6,407 nucleotides of DNA from an uncultured Shinella sp. (GTDB lineage: Bacteria > Pseudomonadota > Alphaproteobacteria > Rhizobiales > Rhizobiaceae), in NCBI RefSeq assembly GCF_946479415.1, contig NZ_CAMLFY010000183.1:1-6407 (forward strand). Reading direction: 5' to 3'. This document shows, in pieces, positions 1 through 5,761 of the stretch. The notes below the pieces were generated by a model. It was not told the DNA's origin and made no database searches. It worked only from the letters and a program-made list of their open reading frames with translations. Numbering within the stretch: the first letter of the stretch is position 1; each line of letters opens with the position of its first letter. Position numbers and translations under genes: made by a program.

Positions 1-726
1 GTCGTCAAGGGCGTCAGCTTCCTCAATCTCGTCGATGCCGGCGATCCCGTCGAATCGGCCAAGGTCTATGATGCGGCCGGTGCCGACGAGCTTTGCTTCC
101 TCGACATCACCGCTTCCTCCGACAACCGCGACACGATCTTCGACGTCGTGGCGCGTACGGCCGATCATTGTTTCATGCCGCTGACCGTCGGTGGCGGCGT
201 GCGCACGGTCGCCGATATCCGCAAGCTGCTGCTCGCCGGTGCCGACAAGGTCTCGATCAATTCGGCCGCCGTCTCCAATCCGGATTTCGTGGCGGAAGCC
301 GCCGACAAGTTCGGCAACCAGTGCATCGTCGTCTCGATCGATTCGAAGAAAGTCTCGGCCGAAGGCGAAGAGGACCGCTGGGAGATCTTCACCCATGGCG
401 GCCGCAAGGCGACCGGCATCGACGCCGTGACCTTCGCCGAAAAGATGGTCGAGCGCGGGGCGGGCGAACTGCTGCTCACCTCGATGGATCGCGACGGCCA
501 GAAGGGCGGCTATGACATTGCGCTGACCCGAACCATCGCCGACCGCGTTTCCGTGCCGGTCATCGCGTCCGGCGGCGTCGGTACGCTCGACCACCTGGTC
601 GAGGGCGTGCGCGACGGCCATGCGACAGCGGTTCTCGCCGCCTCGATCTTCCACTTCGGCACCTACACGGTCGGCGAAGCCAAGCGCTACATGGCCGAGC
701 ATGGCATTGCCATGCGGCTCGACTGA
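1..726 (+). CDS. hisF: Imidazole glycerol phosphate synthase cyclase subunit HisF (5' end missing)
   Basis: HisF is the cyclase half of the HisF-HisH complex. It uses ammonia from HisH to turn PRFAR into imidazole glycerol phosphate, the fifth step of cytoplasmic histidine synthesis, and AICAR. The reading frame is open from base 1 and 241 residues are visible. By comparison with the family (about 255 residues) roughly the first 15-20 are missing, including the catalytic Asp of the N-terminal CLD motif. Visible (beta/alpha)8-barrel signatures include DAGDPVE, the [14 protein letters not shown] strand, the phosphate-binding VGGGVRT loop, the second catalytic Asp in VSIDSKK (bases 340-342), TSMDRDG, and the late phosphate loop IASGGVG. 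The frame ends in TGA at 724-726, ten bases before hisE. Upstream his genes (hisH, hisA) are expected off the left edge from the usual rhizobial order, but are not seen. No frameshift or missing core motif is visible. Confidence 0.97.
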   Translation, partial: VVKGVSFLNLVDAGDPVESAKVYDAAGADELCFLDITASSDNRDTIFDVVARTADHCFMPLTVGGGVRTVADIRKLLLAGADKVSINSAAVSNPDFVAEAADKFGNQCIVVSIDSKKVSAEGEEDRWEIFTHGGRKATGIDAVTFAEKMVERGAGELLLTSMDRDGQKGGYDIALTRTIADRVSVPVIASGGVGTLDHLVEGVRDGHATAVLAASIFHFGTYTVGEAKRYMAEHGIAMRLD

Positions 727-731
727 GGAGG
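725..731 (+). promoter_or_regulatory. Strong ribosome binding site of hisE
   Basis: GAGGAGG lies five bases before the ATG at 737 and overlaps the hisF stop codon. It fixes the hisE start, since the same frame is open further upstream inside hisF. Confidence 0.85.
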
Positions 732-736
732 CCCCC

Positions 737-1057
737 ATGAGCACCTTCACTCTTGCAGACCTCGTCGAGATCGTCGACGCCCGCGCCAAGGCCGATCCGT
801 CGGAAAGCTGGACGGCCAAGCTCGTGGCGGCCGGACAGCAGAAAGCGGCAAAAAAGCTCGGGGAAGAGGCCGTCGAGACCGTTATCGCGGCCATCGAGGG
901 CGATAGGGCCGCCTTGACGAGCGAAACGGCCGATTTGCTCTATCATCTGATGGTCGTATTGAAAATCGGCGGCGTGCCGCTACAAGATGTCATGGAAGAG
1001 CTGGAAAGGCGCACGAGCCAGTCCGGCCTAGCGGAGAAGGCCAGCCGGAAAAGCTGA
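737..1057 (+). CDS. hisE: Phosphoribosyl-ATP pyrophosphatase HisE
   Basis: HisE hydrolyses phosphoribosyl-ATP to phosphoribosyl-AMP and pyrophosphate, the second step of histidine synthesis. The protein has 106 residues, normal for a stand-alone alphaproteobacterial HisE (not fused to HisI as in enterobacteria). It is all-alpha and MazG-like. The acidic metal-binding set is visible as E43, E44 and E47 in [11 protein letters not shown], followed by E63 and D66 in [12 protein letters not shown]. The frame is open back to about 620, but that part would lie inside hisF. The ATG at 737 has a near-perfect Shine-Dalgarno sequence and gives the family's usual N-terminus ([13 protein letters not shown]). 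The stop TGA shares its last base with the coaA ATG, so the two genes are probably co-transcribed and perhaps translationally coupled. Confidence 0.95.
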   Translation: MSTFTLADLVEIVDARAKADPSESWTAKLVAAGQQKAAKKLGEEAVETVIAAIEGDRAALTSETADLLYHLMVVLKIGGVPLQDVMEELERRTSQSGLAEKASRKS

Positions 1058-2052
1058 TGATCCAGGCAGCGCGTGACAAGAACCAGGCCGACATTCCCGA
1101 TGATTTCGGCAACCACGACTATTCTCCGTATCGCTTCTTCTCCGCAGAGGAATGGGCGCATTTCCGGGCCGATACGCCGCTGACGCTGACGGCGGACGAG
1201 GTCCAGCGTCTGCGCTCGCTGAACGACCCGATCGATCTCGACGAAGTCCGGCGCATCTATCTCTCGCTGTCGCGCCTGCTGTCGGCGCATGTCGAATCCT
1301 CGCAGATGCTTTTCGAGCAGCGCAAGCGCTTCCTCACGCTCTCGGACGAGGCCAAGACGCCCTTCGTCATCGGTATTGCCGGCTCGGTGGCCGTCGGCAA
1401 GTCGACCACGGCGCGTATCCTGATGGAACTCCTATCGCGCTGGCCCTCGAGCCCGAAGGTCGATCTCGTGACGACCGACGGTTTTCTGTATCCGAACGCC
1501 GTGCTCCAGCGCGAAAGCCTGATGGAGCGCAAGGGTTTTCCCGAGAGCTACGATATCGGCGCGCTCCTGCGTTTCCTCTCGGCCATCAAGGCCGGCAAGA
1601 AGGCCGTGCAGGCGCCGACCTATTCGCACCTGACCTACGACGTGCTGCCCAGCACCTTCCGCACCATCGACCGGCCGGATATCCTGATCTTCGAGGGTAT
1701 CAACGTGCTGCAATCGCGCAATCTGCCGGCGGACGGCAAGATCGTGCCGATGGTCTCCGACTTCTTCGACTTCTCGATCTATATCGACGCCGAGGAGACG
1801 CTGATCCACACCTGGTATGTCGATCGTTTCATGCGTCTGCGCGAAACCGCCTTCCGCAACCCGGATTCCTATTTTCATCGCTATGCGACGATCAGCCAGG
1901 CCGAGGCGCTGGGTATCGCGGAAAATCTCTGGCGCAACATCAACCTGAAGAACCTGCACCAGAACATTTTGCCGACCCGCCCGCGCGCCGACCTCATCCT
2001 GCAAAAGGGCAAGGACCACCTCATCGAGACGGTGGCGCTGCGCAAACTGTAG
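1057..2052 (+). CDS. coaA: Type I pantothenate kinase CoaA
   Basis: CoaA phosphorylates pantothenate with ATP, the first and usually rate-controlling step of coenzyme A synthesis in the cytoplasm. It has 331 residues, close to other alphaproteobacterial CoaA and slightly longer than the E. coli enzyme because of the N-terminus. The P-loop GSVAVGKST is at 109-117 (Lys115). TTDGFLYP carries the catalytic Asp141. YSHLTYD (189-195) carries Tyr189, His191 and Tyr194, the pantothenate-site residues of the E. coli enzyme. Arg257 and Asn303 (in LHQNILPTR) match two more substrate contacts. The ATG overlaps the hisE TGA by one base (TGATG). A moderate purine tract, GGAAAAG at 1047-1053, is close to the start, and GGAGAAGG lies at 1033-1040. 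It is the last plus-strand gene before a convergent alkB. Being P-loop type I, it should be the CoA-feedback-inhibited form; that is family knowledge, not seen here. Confidence 0.96.
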   Translation: MIQAARDKNQADIPDDFGNHDYSPYRFFSAEEWAHFRADTPLTLTADEVQRLRSLNDPIDLDEVRRIYLSLSRLLSAHVESSQMLFEQRKRFLTLSDEAKTPFVIGIAGSVAVGKSTTARILMELLSRWPSSPKVDLVTTDGFLYPNAVLQRESLMERKGFPESYDIGALLRFLSAIKAGKKAVQAPTYSHLTYDVLPSTFRTIDRPDILIFEGINVLQSRNLPADGKIVPMVSDFFDFSIYIDAEETLIHTWYVDRFMRLRETAFRNPDSYFHRYATISQAEALGIAENLWRNINLKNLHQNILPTRPRADLILQKGKDHLIETVALRKL

Positions 2053-2057
2053 CCGGC

Positions 2058-2681
2058 TTATGAATTCACCCGGCGAAGCGTGAGATTGATCCGACCGGCA
2101 TTCTTCAAAAGCGTCGATGTATCGGGGTAGATTTTGTCGACGCCGTGAAAAATCAGCCGGCTTTCGCCCCCGAACACGAAGACATCGCCGCTCGACAGCC
2201 GGAACGACCGCGTCGGATCGTTGCGTGATACGCCACCGACGCGGAACAGGCATTGATCGCCCAGCGAGACGGAGACGACCGGCGCGCCGAATTCGTTTTC
2301 GTCGCGGTCCTGATGCAGGCCCATCCTGGCGTCGGGATCATAGAAATTGACGAGGCAGGCCTCGGGCGGTTTGTCGAAGCCGGAAACATCCTTCCACAGC
2401 ACCAGAAGCGCCTCGGGAACGGCCGGCCAGGGGCGGCCGGTCTCGGGATGGGTGGACTGGTAGCGGTAACCGCGCTCCTTGTCCGTCACCCAGCCGAGCG
2501 ATCCGCAATTGGTCATGCGGACCGACATCGGTTTTCCCGTCTTCGGCATGCGCGGCACGAAGAGCGGCGCTTCCGTCACGATTTGCCTGATGGCCGCGAC
2601 GAGGGCTTCTTGCGCGGCACGGTCGAAGTGGTCGGGGAAATAGCGCAGCCCCGCAGCGAGGCCGCGCTCGGGCATCGCCAT
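2058..2681 (-). CDS. alkB: AlkB-type 2-oxoglutarate/Fe(II) dioxygenase, DNA alkylation repair
   Basis: AlkB reverses N1-methyladenine and N3-methylcytosine in DNA or RNA by oxidative demethylation, releasing formaldehyde. The 207-residue product matches the bacterial AlkB group along its length. The iron ligands are His123 and Asp125 (in GLHQDRDE) and His179 (in LIFHG). The 2-oxoglutarate site is Asn112/Tyr114 (VNFYDP) plus Arg197 and Arg203 in RINLTLRR. The nucleotide-recognition region MTNCGSLGW (56-64) and the PWPAVP segment (84-89) are also present, so all catalytic residues are intact. The start ATG directly abuts the kbp stop (TAAATG, no spacer), with GGAAG five bases upstream inside kbp; a second ATG two codons later is possible. 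It is probably co-transcribed with kbp. No Ada-type operator or adjacent ada gene is visible, so adaptive-response control cannot be inferred. Confidence 0.95.
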   Translation of the reverse strand: MAMPERGLAAGLRYFPDHFDRAAQEALVAAIRQIVTEAPLFVPRMPKTGKPMSVRMTNCGSLGWVTDKERGYRYQSTHPETGRPWPAVPEALLVLWKDVSGFDKPPEACLVNFYDPDARMGLHQDRDENEFGAPVVSVSLGDQCLFRVGGVSRNDPTRSFRLSSGDVFVFGGESRLIFHGVDKIYPDTSTLLKNAGRINLTLRRVNS

Positions 2682-3194
2682 TTACGCTTCCGAAAGGTCC
2701 GGGATGCGCAGGACCTGACCGGGATAGATCTTGTCCGGATGGGACAGCATAGGCCGGTTTGCGTCGAAGATCACCGTGTGCTTGGTGCCCTTGCCCTTGC
2801 CGTAATGCGCCTCGGCGATCTTCCAGAGATTGTCGCCCTTCTTGACCGTATAGAGTGTCGGCGCTGCGGCCGGCGTCGAGGTCTTCAGGAGCTCGGTCAG
2901 ATCAAGCTTTTCGAGCTTCAGGCCGGATTCGGGTGCGACCTTCAGCTCAGCGGCTTCCACCTTGGAAATGCCGAGCGTGTTGCCGACGGCAATGACGGCC
3001 TTCTCGAAGGCGGTCTGGTCAGCCACGACGCCCTTCAGCACGCATTTGTCGCCTTCGACGGAAACCTCGACATTCTTGGTGCCGAGATCGAAGGAATCGA
3101 GCTCCTTCTTGACCGCTTCGGCTGCCGGCGCTTCCTCGTCGTCACCGATGCCGAGCTTCTTGCCGGCGTTCTTGATAAAGCTGAAGAGACCCAT
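2682..3194 (-). CDS. kbp: Kbp/YgaU-like potassium-binding BON-LysM protein
   Basis: This is a cytoplasmic protein of 170 residues with the architecture of E. coli Kbp (YgaU). It has the typical start MGLFSFIKNAGKKLG, a BON domain at about 24-88 (VEVSVEGDKCVLKGVV, then a helix and GISKVEAAEL), and a LysM domain at about 115-166 (YTVKKGDNLWKIAEAHYG, ending in DKIYPGQVLRIPDL). E. coli Kbp binds K+ and changes shape on binding. That this homologue does the same is inferred from end-to-end similarity. It has no signal peptide, so a cell-wall role for the LysM domain is unlikely. It is about 20 residues longer than E. coli Kbp; part of the extra is the linker at about 89-114. The start at 3194 is chosen over the longer open frame (to 3278) because AGGGAGG sits five bases upstream and the conserved N-terminus begins there. 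alkB follows with no gap. Confidence 0.9.
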   Translation of the reverse strand: MGLFSFIKNAGKKLGIGDDEEAPAAEAVKKELDSFDLGTKNVEVSVEGDKCVLKGVVADQTAFEKAVIAVGNTLGISKVEAAELKVAPESGLKLEKLDLTELLKTSTPAAAPTLYTVKKGDNLWKIAEAHYGKGKGTKHTVIFDANRPMLSHPDKIYPGQVLRIPDLSEA

Positions 3195-3199
3195 GCCAA

Positions 3200-3206
3200 C
3201 CTCCCT
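3200..3206 (-). promoter_or_regulatory. Ribosome binding site deciding the kbp start
   Basis: On the minus strand this reads AGGGAGG, five bases before the ATG at 3194-3192. It decides against the 28-codon longer frame, whose extra residues do not resemble the family. Confidence 0.8.
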
Positions 3207-3288
3207 GGTTTTCCGAACTAAAGCAGAGCCTTCCCGCAAAGGAAAGGTTTCGTTTTCATCCCATGCATAAACGGCCAAGTTGCGGCAA

Positions 3289-3723
3289 TCATTCGCCGCC
3301 GGGCTTGGCCCGCATGCGTTTGACGTCCGAGCGGCCGGATTTTTCCTTGAGCCGGCGCTCGACCGAACCTTTCGTCGGCTTGGTTTTCCGGCGTGGCGGT
3401 GGCGGCGGCTCGGCAGCCTTGAGAATCAGCTCCTTCAACCGCTCGCGCGCATCCTCGCGGTTGCGCTCCTGGCTGCGGAAGCGGTTCGCCTCGATCATCA
3501 GCACACCATCCTTGGAAACCTTGCGGCCGGCGAGCTTTTCGGCGTTCGCCTTGACCCGCTCGCTCAGCGAAGGTGAATTCCTCAAATCGAAGAACAGTTG
3601 GACCGCGGTGGAGACCTTGTTGACGTTCTGCCCGCCGGGACCGCCCGCCAGCACGAATTGCTCGGTCAGTTCCCAGCCGGCAATTGTGATCGTGTTGCTG
3701 ATATAGAGAGGGTCGCTGGCCAT
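3289..3723 (-). CDS. arfB: Alternative ribosome-rescue factor B (YaeJ-type peptidyl-tRNA hydrolase)
   Basis: ArfB enters ribosomes stalled on mRNAs lacking a stop codon and hydrolyses the peptidyl-tRNA, acting as a backup to tmRNA trans-translation. The 144-residue protein has the class I release-factor catalytic domain, with the GGQ loop at 30-32 inside AGGPGGQNVNKVSTA, and no codon-recognition domain. The proline-rich stretch PPPPPRRK at about 106-113 leads to a basic tail (KTKPTKGSVERRLKEKSGRSDVKRMR in segments at about 113-138). This is the element that in E. coli ArfB inserts into the empty mRNA channel. The tail distinguishes it from RF1/RF2 fragments. The start has AAAGGA six bases upstream. 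It lies between the pckA terminator and kbp, with 94 bases before kbp. Whether kbp shares its transcript is unclear, since no terminator is seen between them. Confidence 0.94.
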   Translation of the reverse strand: MASDPLYISNTITIAGWELTEQFVLAGGPGGQNVNKVSTAVQLFFDLRNSPSLSERVKANAEKLAGRKVSKDGVLMIEANRFRSQERNREDARERLKELILKAAEPPPPPRRKTKPTKGSVERRLKEKSGRSDVKRMRAKPGGE

Positions 3724-3760
3724 GGAAATTCCTTTCCGGGCCGTTGTAACCGGCAGACCG

Positions 3761-3780
3761 GCAAACGGAAAGCCGTTTGC
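3761..3780. other. Perfect 8-bp stem-loop in the pckA-arfB gap
   Basis: GCAAACGG and CCGTTTGC form a perfect 8-bp stem around the four-base loop AAAG. It lies just beyond the pckA terminator in the direction of pckA transcription and 38 bases before the arfB start codon. It has no T-run on either side, so it is not a typical intrinsic terminator. It may be a second stop or pause hairpin, or part of the arfB leader. Confidence 0.6.
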
Positions 3781-3785
3781 AGAGA

Positions 3786-3814
3786 CGAAAAACCCGGCCT
3801 TGTGAGCCGGGTTT
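3786..3814 (-). terminator. Rho-independent terminator of pckA
   Basis: On the minus strand AAACCCGGC pairs with GCCGGGTTT across a seven-base loop, and the right arm runs on into a five-T tract (GGGTTTTTCG). It begins 22 bases after the pckA stop codon, as expected for an intrinsic terminator. It separates pckA from the downstream arfB unit, so arfB probably has its own promoter. I could not identify that promoter with confidence. Confidence 0.88.
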
Positions 3815-3836
3815 CACGTGAATCATGACCGAAAGC

Positions 3837-5447
3837 TTACTCGGCGGCGACCTTGAGGCCAGGCGCCGCATCGCGCACGCTGCCATCCACCTGGCCCTCG
3901 AACTTCTCGAAGTTGGCGATGAACATGTCGACGAGCTTCTGCGCCTGCTTGTCGTAGGCGGCACCATTGGCCCAGGTCGAGCGCGGGTCGAGGATCTTGG
4001 TATCGACCTCGGGAACCGAAACCGGGACCTGGAAGCCGAAATTGTCGTCGCGGCGGAAGAGCGCGCTCTTCAGCGAGCCGTCGAGGGCGGCGGCGAGCAG
4101 AGCGCGCGTCGCCTTGATCGGCATGCGGCGGCCTTCACCATAGGCACCGCCGGTCCAGCCGGTGTTGACCAGCCAGCAATCGACACCGTGCTCGGCGATG
4201 AGTTCCTTCAGCAGGTTGCCGTAGACCGTCGGGTGACGCGGCATGAAGGGGGCGCCGAAGCAGGTCGAGAAGGTGGCTTCCGGCTCGGTCACGCCACGCT
4301 CCGTACCGGCGACCTTGGCGGTGTAGCCGGAGAGGAAGTGGTACATGGCCTGGTCGGGCGTCAGCTTGGCGATCGGCGGCATCACGCCGAAGGCATCGGC
4401 CGTCAGCATGATGATCGTCTTCGGGTGCGGCGCGCGGCCGGTCTCGCTGGCATTCGGGATGAAGTGCAGCGGATAGGCGCAACGGGTGTTTTCCGTCAGC
4501 GAACCATCGTTGAAATCCGGAACGCCCTGCGCATCGAGCACGACGTTTTCCAGAACGGTGCCGAAACGCTGGGTCGTGGCGTGGATTTCCGGCTCGGCTT
4601 CCGCCGAAAGGCGGATGGTCTTGGCGTAGCAGCCGCCTTCGAAGTTGAAGATGCCGTTTTCGCCCCAGCCGTGCTCGTCGTCGCCGATCAGCGTACGGTT
4701 CGGATCGGCCGAGAGCGTCGTCTTGCCGGTGCCCGACAGGCCGAAGAACACGGCGGCGTCACCGGCGGGGCCGACATTGGCCGAGCAGTGCATCGGCATG
4801 ACCTTTTCCGACGGCAGCAGCCAGTTCAGAACGGTGAAGACCGACTTCTTCATTTCGCCGGCATAATAGGTGCCGGCAATGAGAACGATACCGCGCGACA
4901 GGTCGCAGGCGATCATGGTCTCGGTGCGCGCGCCGTGGCGGGCCGGATCGGCCTTGAAGGTCGGCAGGTCGATGATCGTCAGCTTCGGGGCGAAGCCGGC
5001 GAGATCCTTCTCTTCCGGGCGGATGAGCAGGTTGCGAATGAACAGCGAGTGCCAGGCAAGCTCGGTGACGACGCGGGTCGGCAGGGCGTAATCGGTGTCT
5101 GCACCGCCGACGAGGTCCTGCACGAAGAGATCGCGGCTGCCGGCATGGGCCAGCATGTCGGCATGCAGCGCGTCGAAATGCTCGCGCGACACGGCCTTGT
5201 TGTTGTCCCACCAGATGGCGCCTTCGGTGTTTTCGTCGCGAACGACGAACTTGTCCTTGGGCGAGCGGCCGGTGTGCTGGCCGGTCAGCGCGCGAAGGGC
5301 GCCGTGGGCGGTCTTGACAGCTTCGCCGCGACCGAGGGCCTCTTCGTAAAGAGCCTCTGCTGCAAAGTTATACCGGACCGTGCCGTTGGTGTTGATACCC
5401 ATCGCGGTGAGCCCCAGATCGGGGTTGCGAACGCCAATTTCCTGCAT
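3837..5447 (-). CDS. pckA: Phosphoenolpyruvate carboxykinase (ATP)
   Basis: PckA converts oxaloacetate and ATP to phosphoenolpyruvate, CO2 and ADP. This is the entry to gluconeogenesis during growth on C4-dicarboxylates such as succinate. The 536 residues agree with rhizobial PckA. Substrate residues are Arg61 (TGRSPKDKF), Tyr195 and Lys201 ([10 protein letters not shown]) and Arg322. His220 and Asp257 are the Mn ligands together with Lys201. The P-loop GLSGTGKTT is at 236-244 (Lys242) and the kinase-2 motif LIGDDEHGW at 253-261. This marks it as the ATP type, not the GTP type. The ATG at 5447 has GGAGG 11 bases upstream. It is divergent from chvI across a 314-base region. In Agrobacterium tumefaciens pckA is reported to be acid-induced and next to chvG-chvI. 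In Sinorhizobium meliloti it is induced by gluconeogenic substrates under a LacI-family regulator, PckR. Both kinds of control are plausible here but not demonstrated. Confidence 0.98.
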   Translation of the reverse strand: MQEIGVRNPDLGLTAMGINTNGTVRYNFAAEALYEEALGRGEAVKTAHGALRALTGQHTGRSPKDKFVVRDENTEGAIWWDNNKAVSREHFDALHADMLAHAGSRDLFVQDLVGGADTDYALPTRVVTELAWHSLFIRNLLIRPEEKDLAGFAPKLTIIDLPTFKADPARHGARTETMIACDLSRGIVLIAGTYYAGEMKKSVFTVLNWLLPSEKVMPMHCSANVGPAGDAAVFFGLSGTGKTTLSADPNRTLIGDDEHGWGENGIFNFEGGCYAKTIRLSAEAEPEIHATTQRFGTVLENVVLDAQGVPDFNDGSLTENTRCAYPLHFIPNASETGRAPHPKTIIMLTADAFGVMPPIAKLTPDQAMYHFLSGYTAKVAGTERGVTEPEATFSTCFGAPFMPRHPTVYGNLLKELIAEHGVDCWLVNTGWTGGAYGEGRRMPIKATRALLAAALDGSLKSALFRRDDNFGFQVPVSVPEVDTKILDPRSTWANGAAYDKQAQKLVDMFIANFEKFEGQVDGSVRDAAPGLKVAAE

Positions 5448-5544
5448 GGTCCAGATTTCCTCCGTGGACGAAGACCCATGGTGAACTTTTCCGGAAGCTA
5501 ATCTGCTCCTGTCATAAAAACAAGAGGGAAATGGAAATTAGGCA

Positions 5545-5553
5545 ATAATATCA
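5545..5553 (-). promoter_or_regulatory. Candidate extended -10 element for pckA
   Basis: On the minus strand this reads TGATATTAT, an extended -10 (TGn) joined to a hexamer matching TATAAT at five of six positions. No good -35 hexamer lies at the right distance. Instead, one CG-centred operator-like repeat (5560-5572) occupies that place. The resulting leader would be about 90 bases. A weaker alternative is CTTGTT (5524-5519) and TTAGCT (5501-5496) with 17 bases between. Neither is tested. Confidence 0.3.
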
Positions 5554-5559
5554 ATTAAT

Positions 5560-5572
5560 TAATCGATTTAAA
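5560..5572 (+). repeat. 13-bp direct repeat, copy 1 (operator-like)
   Basis: TAATCGATTTAAA, identical to the copy at 5602-5614 with starts 42 bases apart (about four helical turns). It contains the palindrome AATCGATT centred on CG at 5564/5565, the general form of LacI-family operators. Confidence 0.7.
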
Positions 5573-5575
5573 TAT

Positions 5576-5605
5576 TTGTCTGACTTTTTTAATCGGTTGA
5601 ATAAT
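5576..5605 (+). promoter_or_regulatory. Candidate chvI promoter
   Basis: TTGTCT (5576-5581, four of six matches to TTGACA) and AATAAT (5600-5605, five of six to TATAAT) are 18 bases apart and point toward chvI. They overlap the degenerate CG-centred site and abut repeat copy 2. The leader would be about 150 bases. In such an AT-rich stretch a chance match is quite possible. Confidence 0.25.
5590..5602 (+). repeat. Degenerate third copy of the operator-like repeat
   Basis: TAATCGGTTGAAT matches the 13-bp repeat at 10 of 13 positions, including TAATCG. Its CG centre is at 5594/5595, 30 bases from the first centre and 12 from the last. Confidence 0.45.
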
Positions 5606-5614
5606 CGATTTAAA
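5602..5614 (+). repeat. 13-bp direct repeat, copy 2 (operator-like)
   Basis: TAATCGATTTAAA, an exact copy of 5560-5572, with the palindrome AATCGATT centred at 5606/5607. It marks the right end of the AT-rich stretch, where the sequence turns GC-rich within a few bases. Confidence 0.7.
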
Positions 5615-5712
5615 AGCCCGCTCGAAATCCAGGCTGAAACGTCATCCTTTACGTCTGCCACAATTTGTTCCACCTTTACCCCCAGGAAGGCGCATCACAT
5701 CCAGGACAGGAA

Positions 5713-5724
5713 CTCGGATCCGAG
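5713..5724. other. 12-bp perfect palindrome in the chvI leader
   Basis: CTCGGATCCGAG is a perfect inverted repeat with no spacer, 37 bases before the preferred chvI ATG at 5762 and 16 before an alternative ATG at 5741. It could be a dimer binding site, or form a short RNA stem (four pairs with a GATC loop). No protein is known to me for it. Confidence 0.4.
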
Positions 5725-5761
5725 GTCGGGAAAGGCGCCGATGAATATGGAGACTAACAGG

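Larger units (their letters stand above)
5448..5761. promoter_or_regulatory. Divergent pckA-chvI control region
   Basis: This 314-base non-coding region lies between two divergent genes, so it must hold both promoters. Its parts differ. 5448-5510 is an ordinary pckA leader with the Shine-Dalgarno sequence. 5511-5610 is about 25% GC (25 G/C in 100 bases) and contains the repeats. 5615-5761 returns to normal composition and forms the likely chvI leader, with a 12-bp palindrome near the start codon. I found no convincing small gene in it; the minus-strand frame that enters it from chvI is a shadow. Confidence 0.85.

Noticed and set aside
1432..2253. Open frame of 273 codons on the minus strand across coaA and the end of alkB
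   Set aside because: It is antisense to the well-supported coaA, out of frame with alkB, and has no recognisable domain.
2253..3221. Open frame of 322 codons on the plus strand across alkB and kbp
   Set aside because: It runs antisense to two recognised genes and spans their junction. The sequence is Arg/Gly/Leu-rich with no domain, so it is a shadow.
3195..3278. 28-codon N-terminal extension of kbp
   Set aside because: The frame is open, but the extra residues do not fit the Kbp family and the start at 3194 has an excellent Shine-Dalgarno sequence.
3813..3822. TTCACGTGAA palindrome between the pckA stop and its terminator
   Set aside because: It lies after the gene and before the terminator, partly overlapping the terminator arm. 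This is an unlikely place for an operator, and a 10-bp palindrome is expected several times by chance in this length.
3825..5501. Open frame of 558 codons on the plus strand opposite pckA
   Set aside because: It mirrors pckA codon for codon. Long antisense frames are normal in GC-rich genes with G/C third positions. The product resembles no family I know, lacks a good ribosome binding site, and pckA itself is certain.
5555..5613. CtrA binding sites suggested by several TTAA tetramers
   Set aside because: CtrA boxes need TTAA-N7-TTAA. The TTAA copies here (5555, 5559, 5568, 5589, 5610) never have a seven-base spacing.
5646..5679. CCTTTAC occurring twice, 27 bases apart, in the chvI leader
   Set aside because: A seven-base match without symmetry or flanking similarity is too short to support a binding site.
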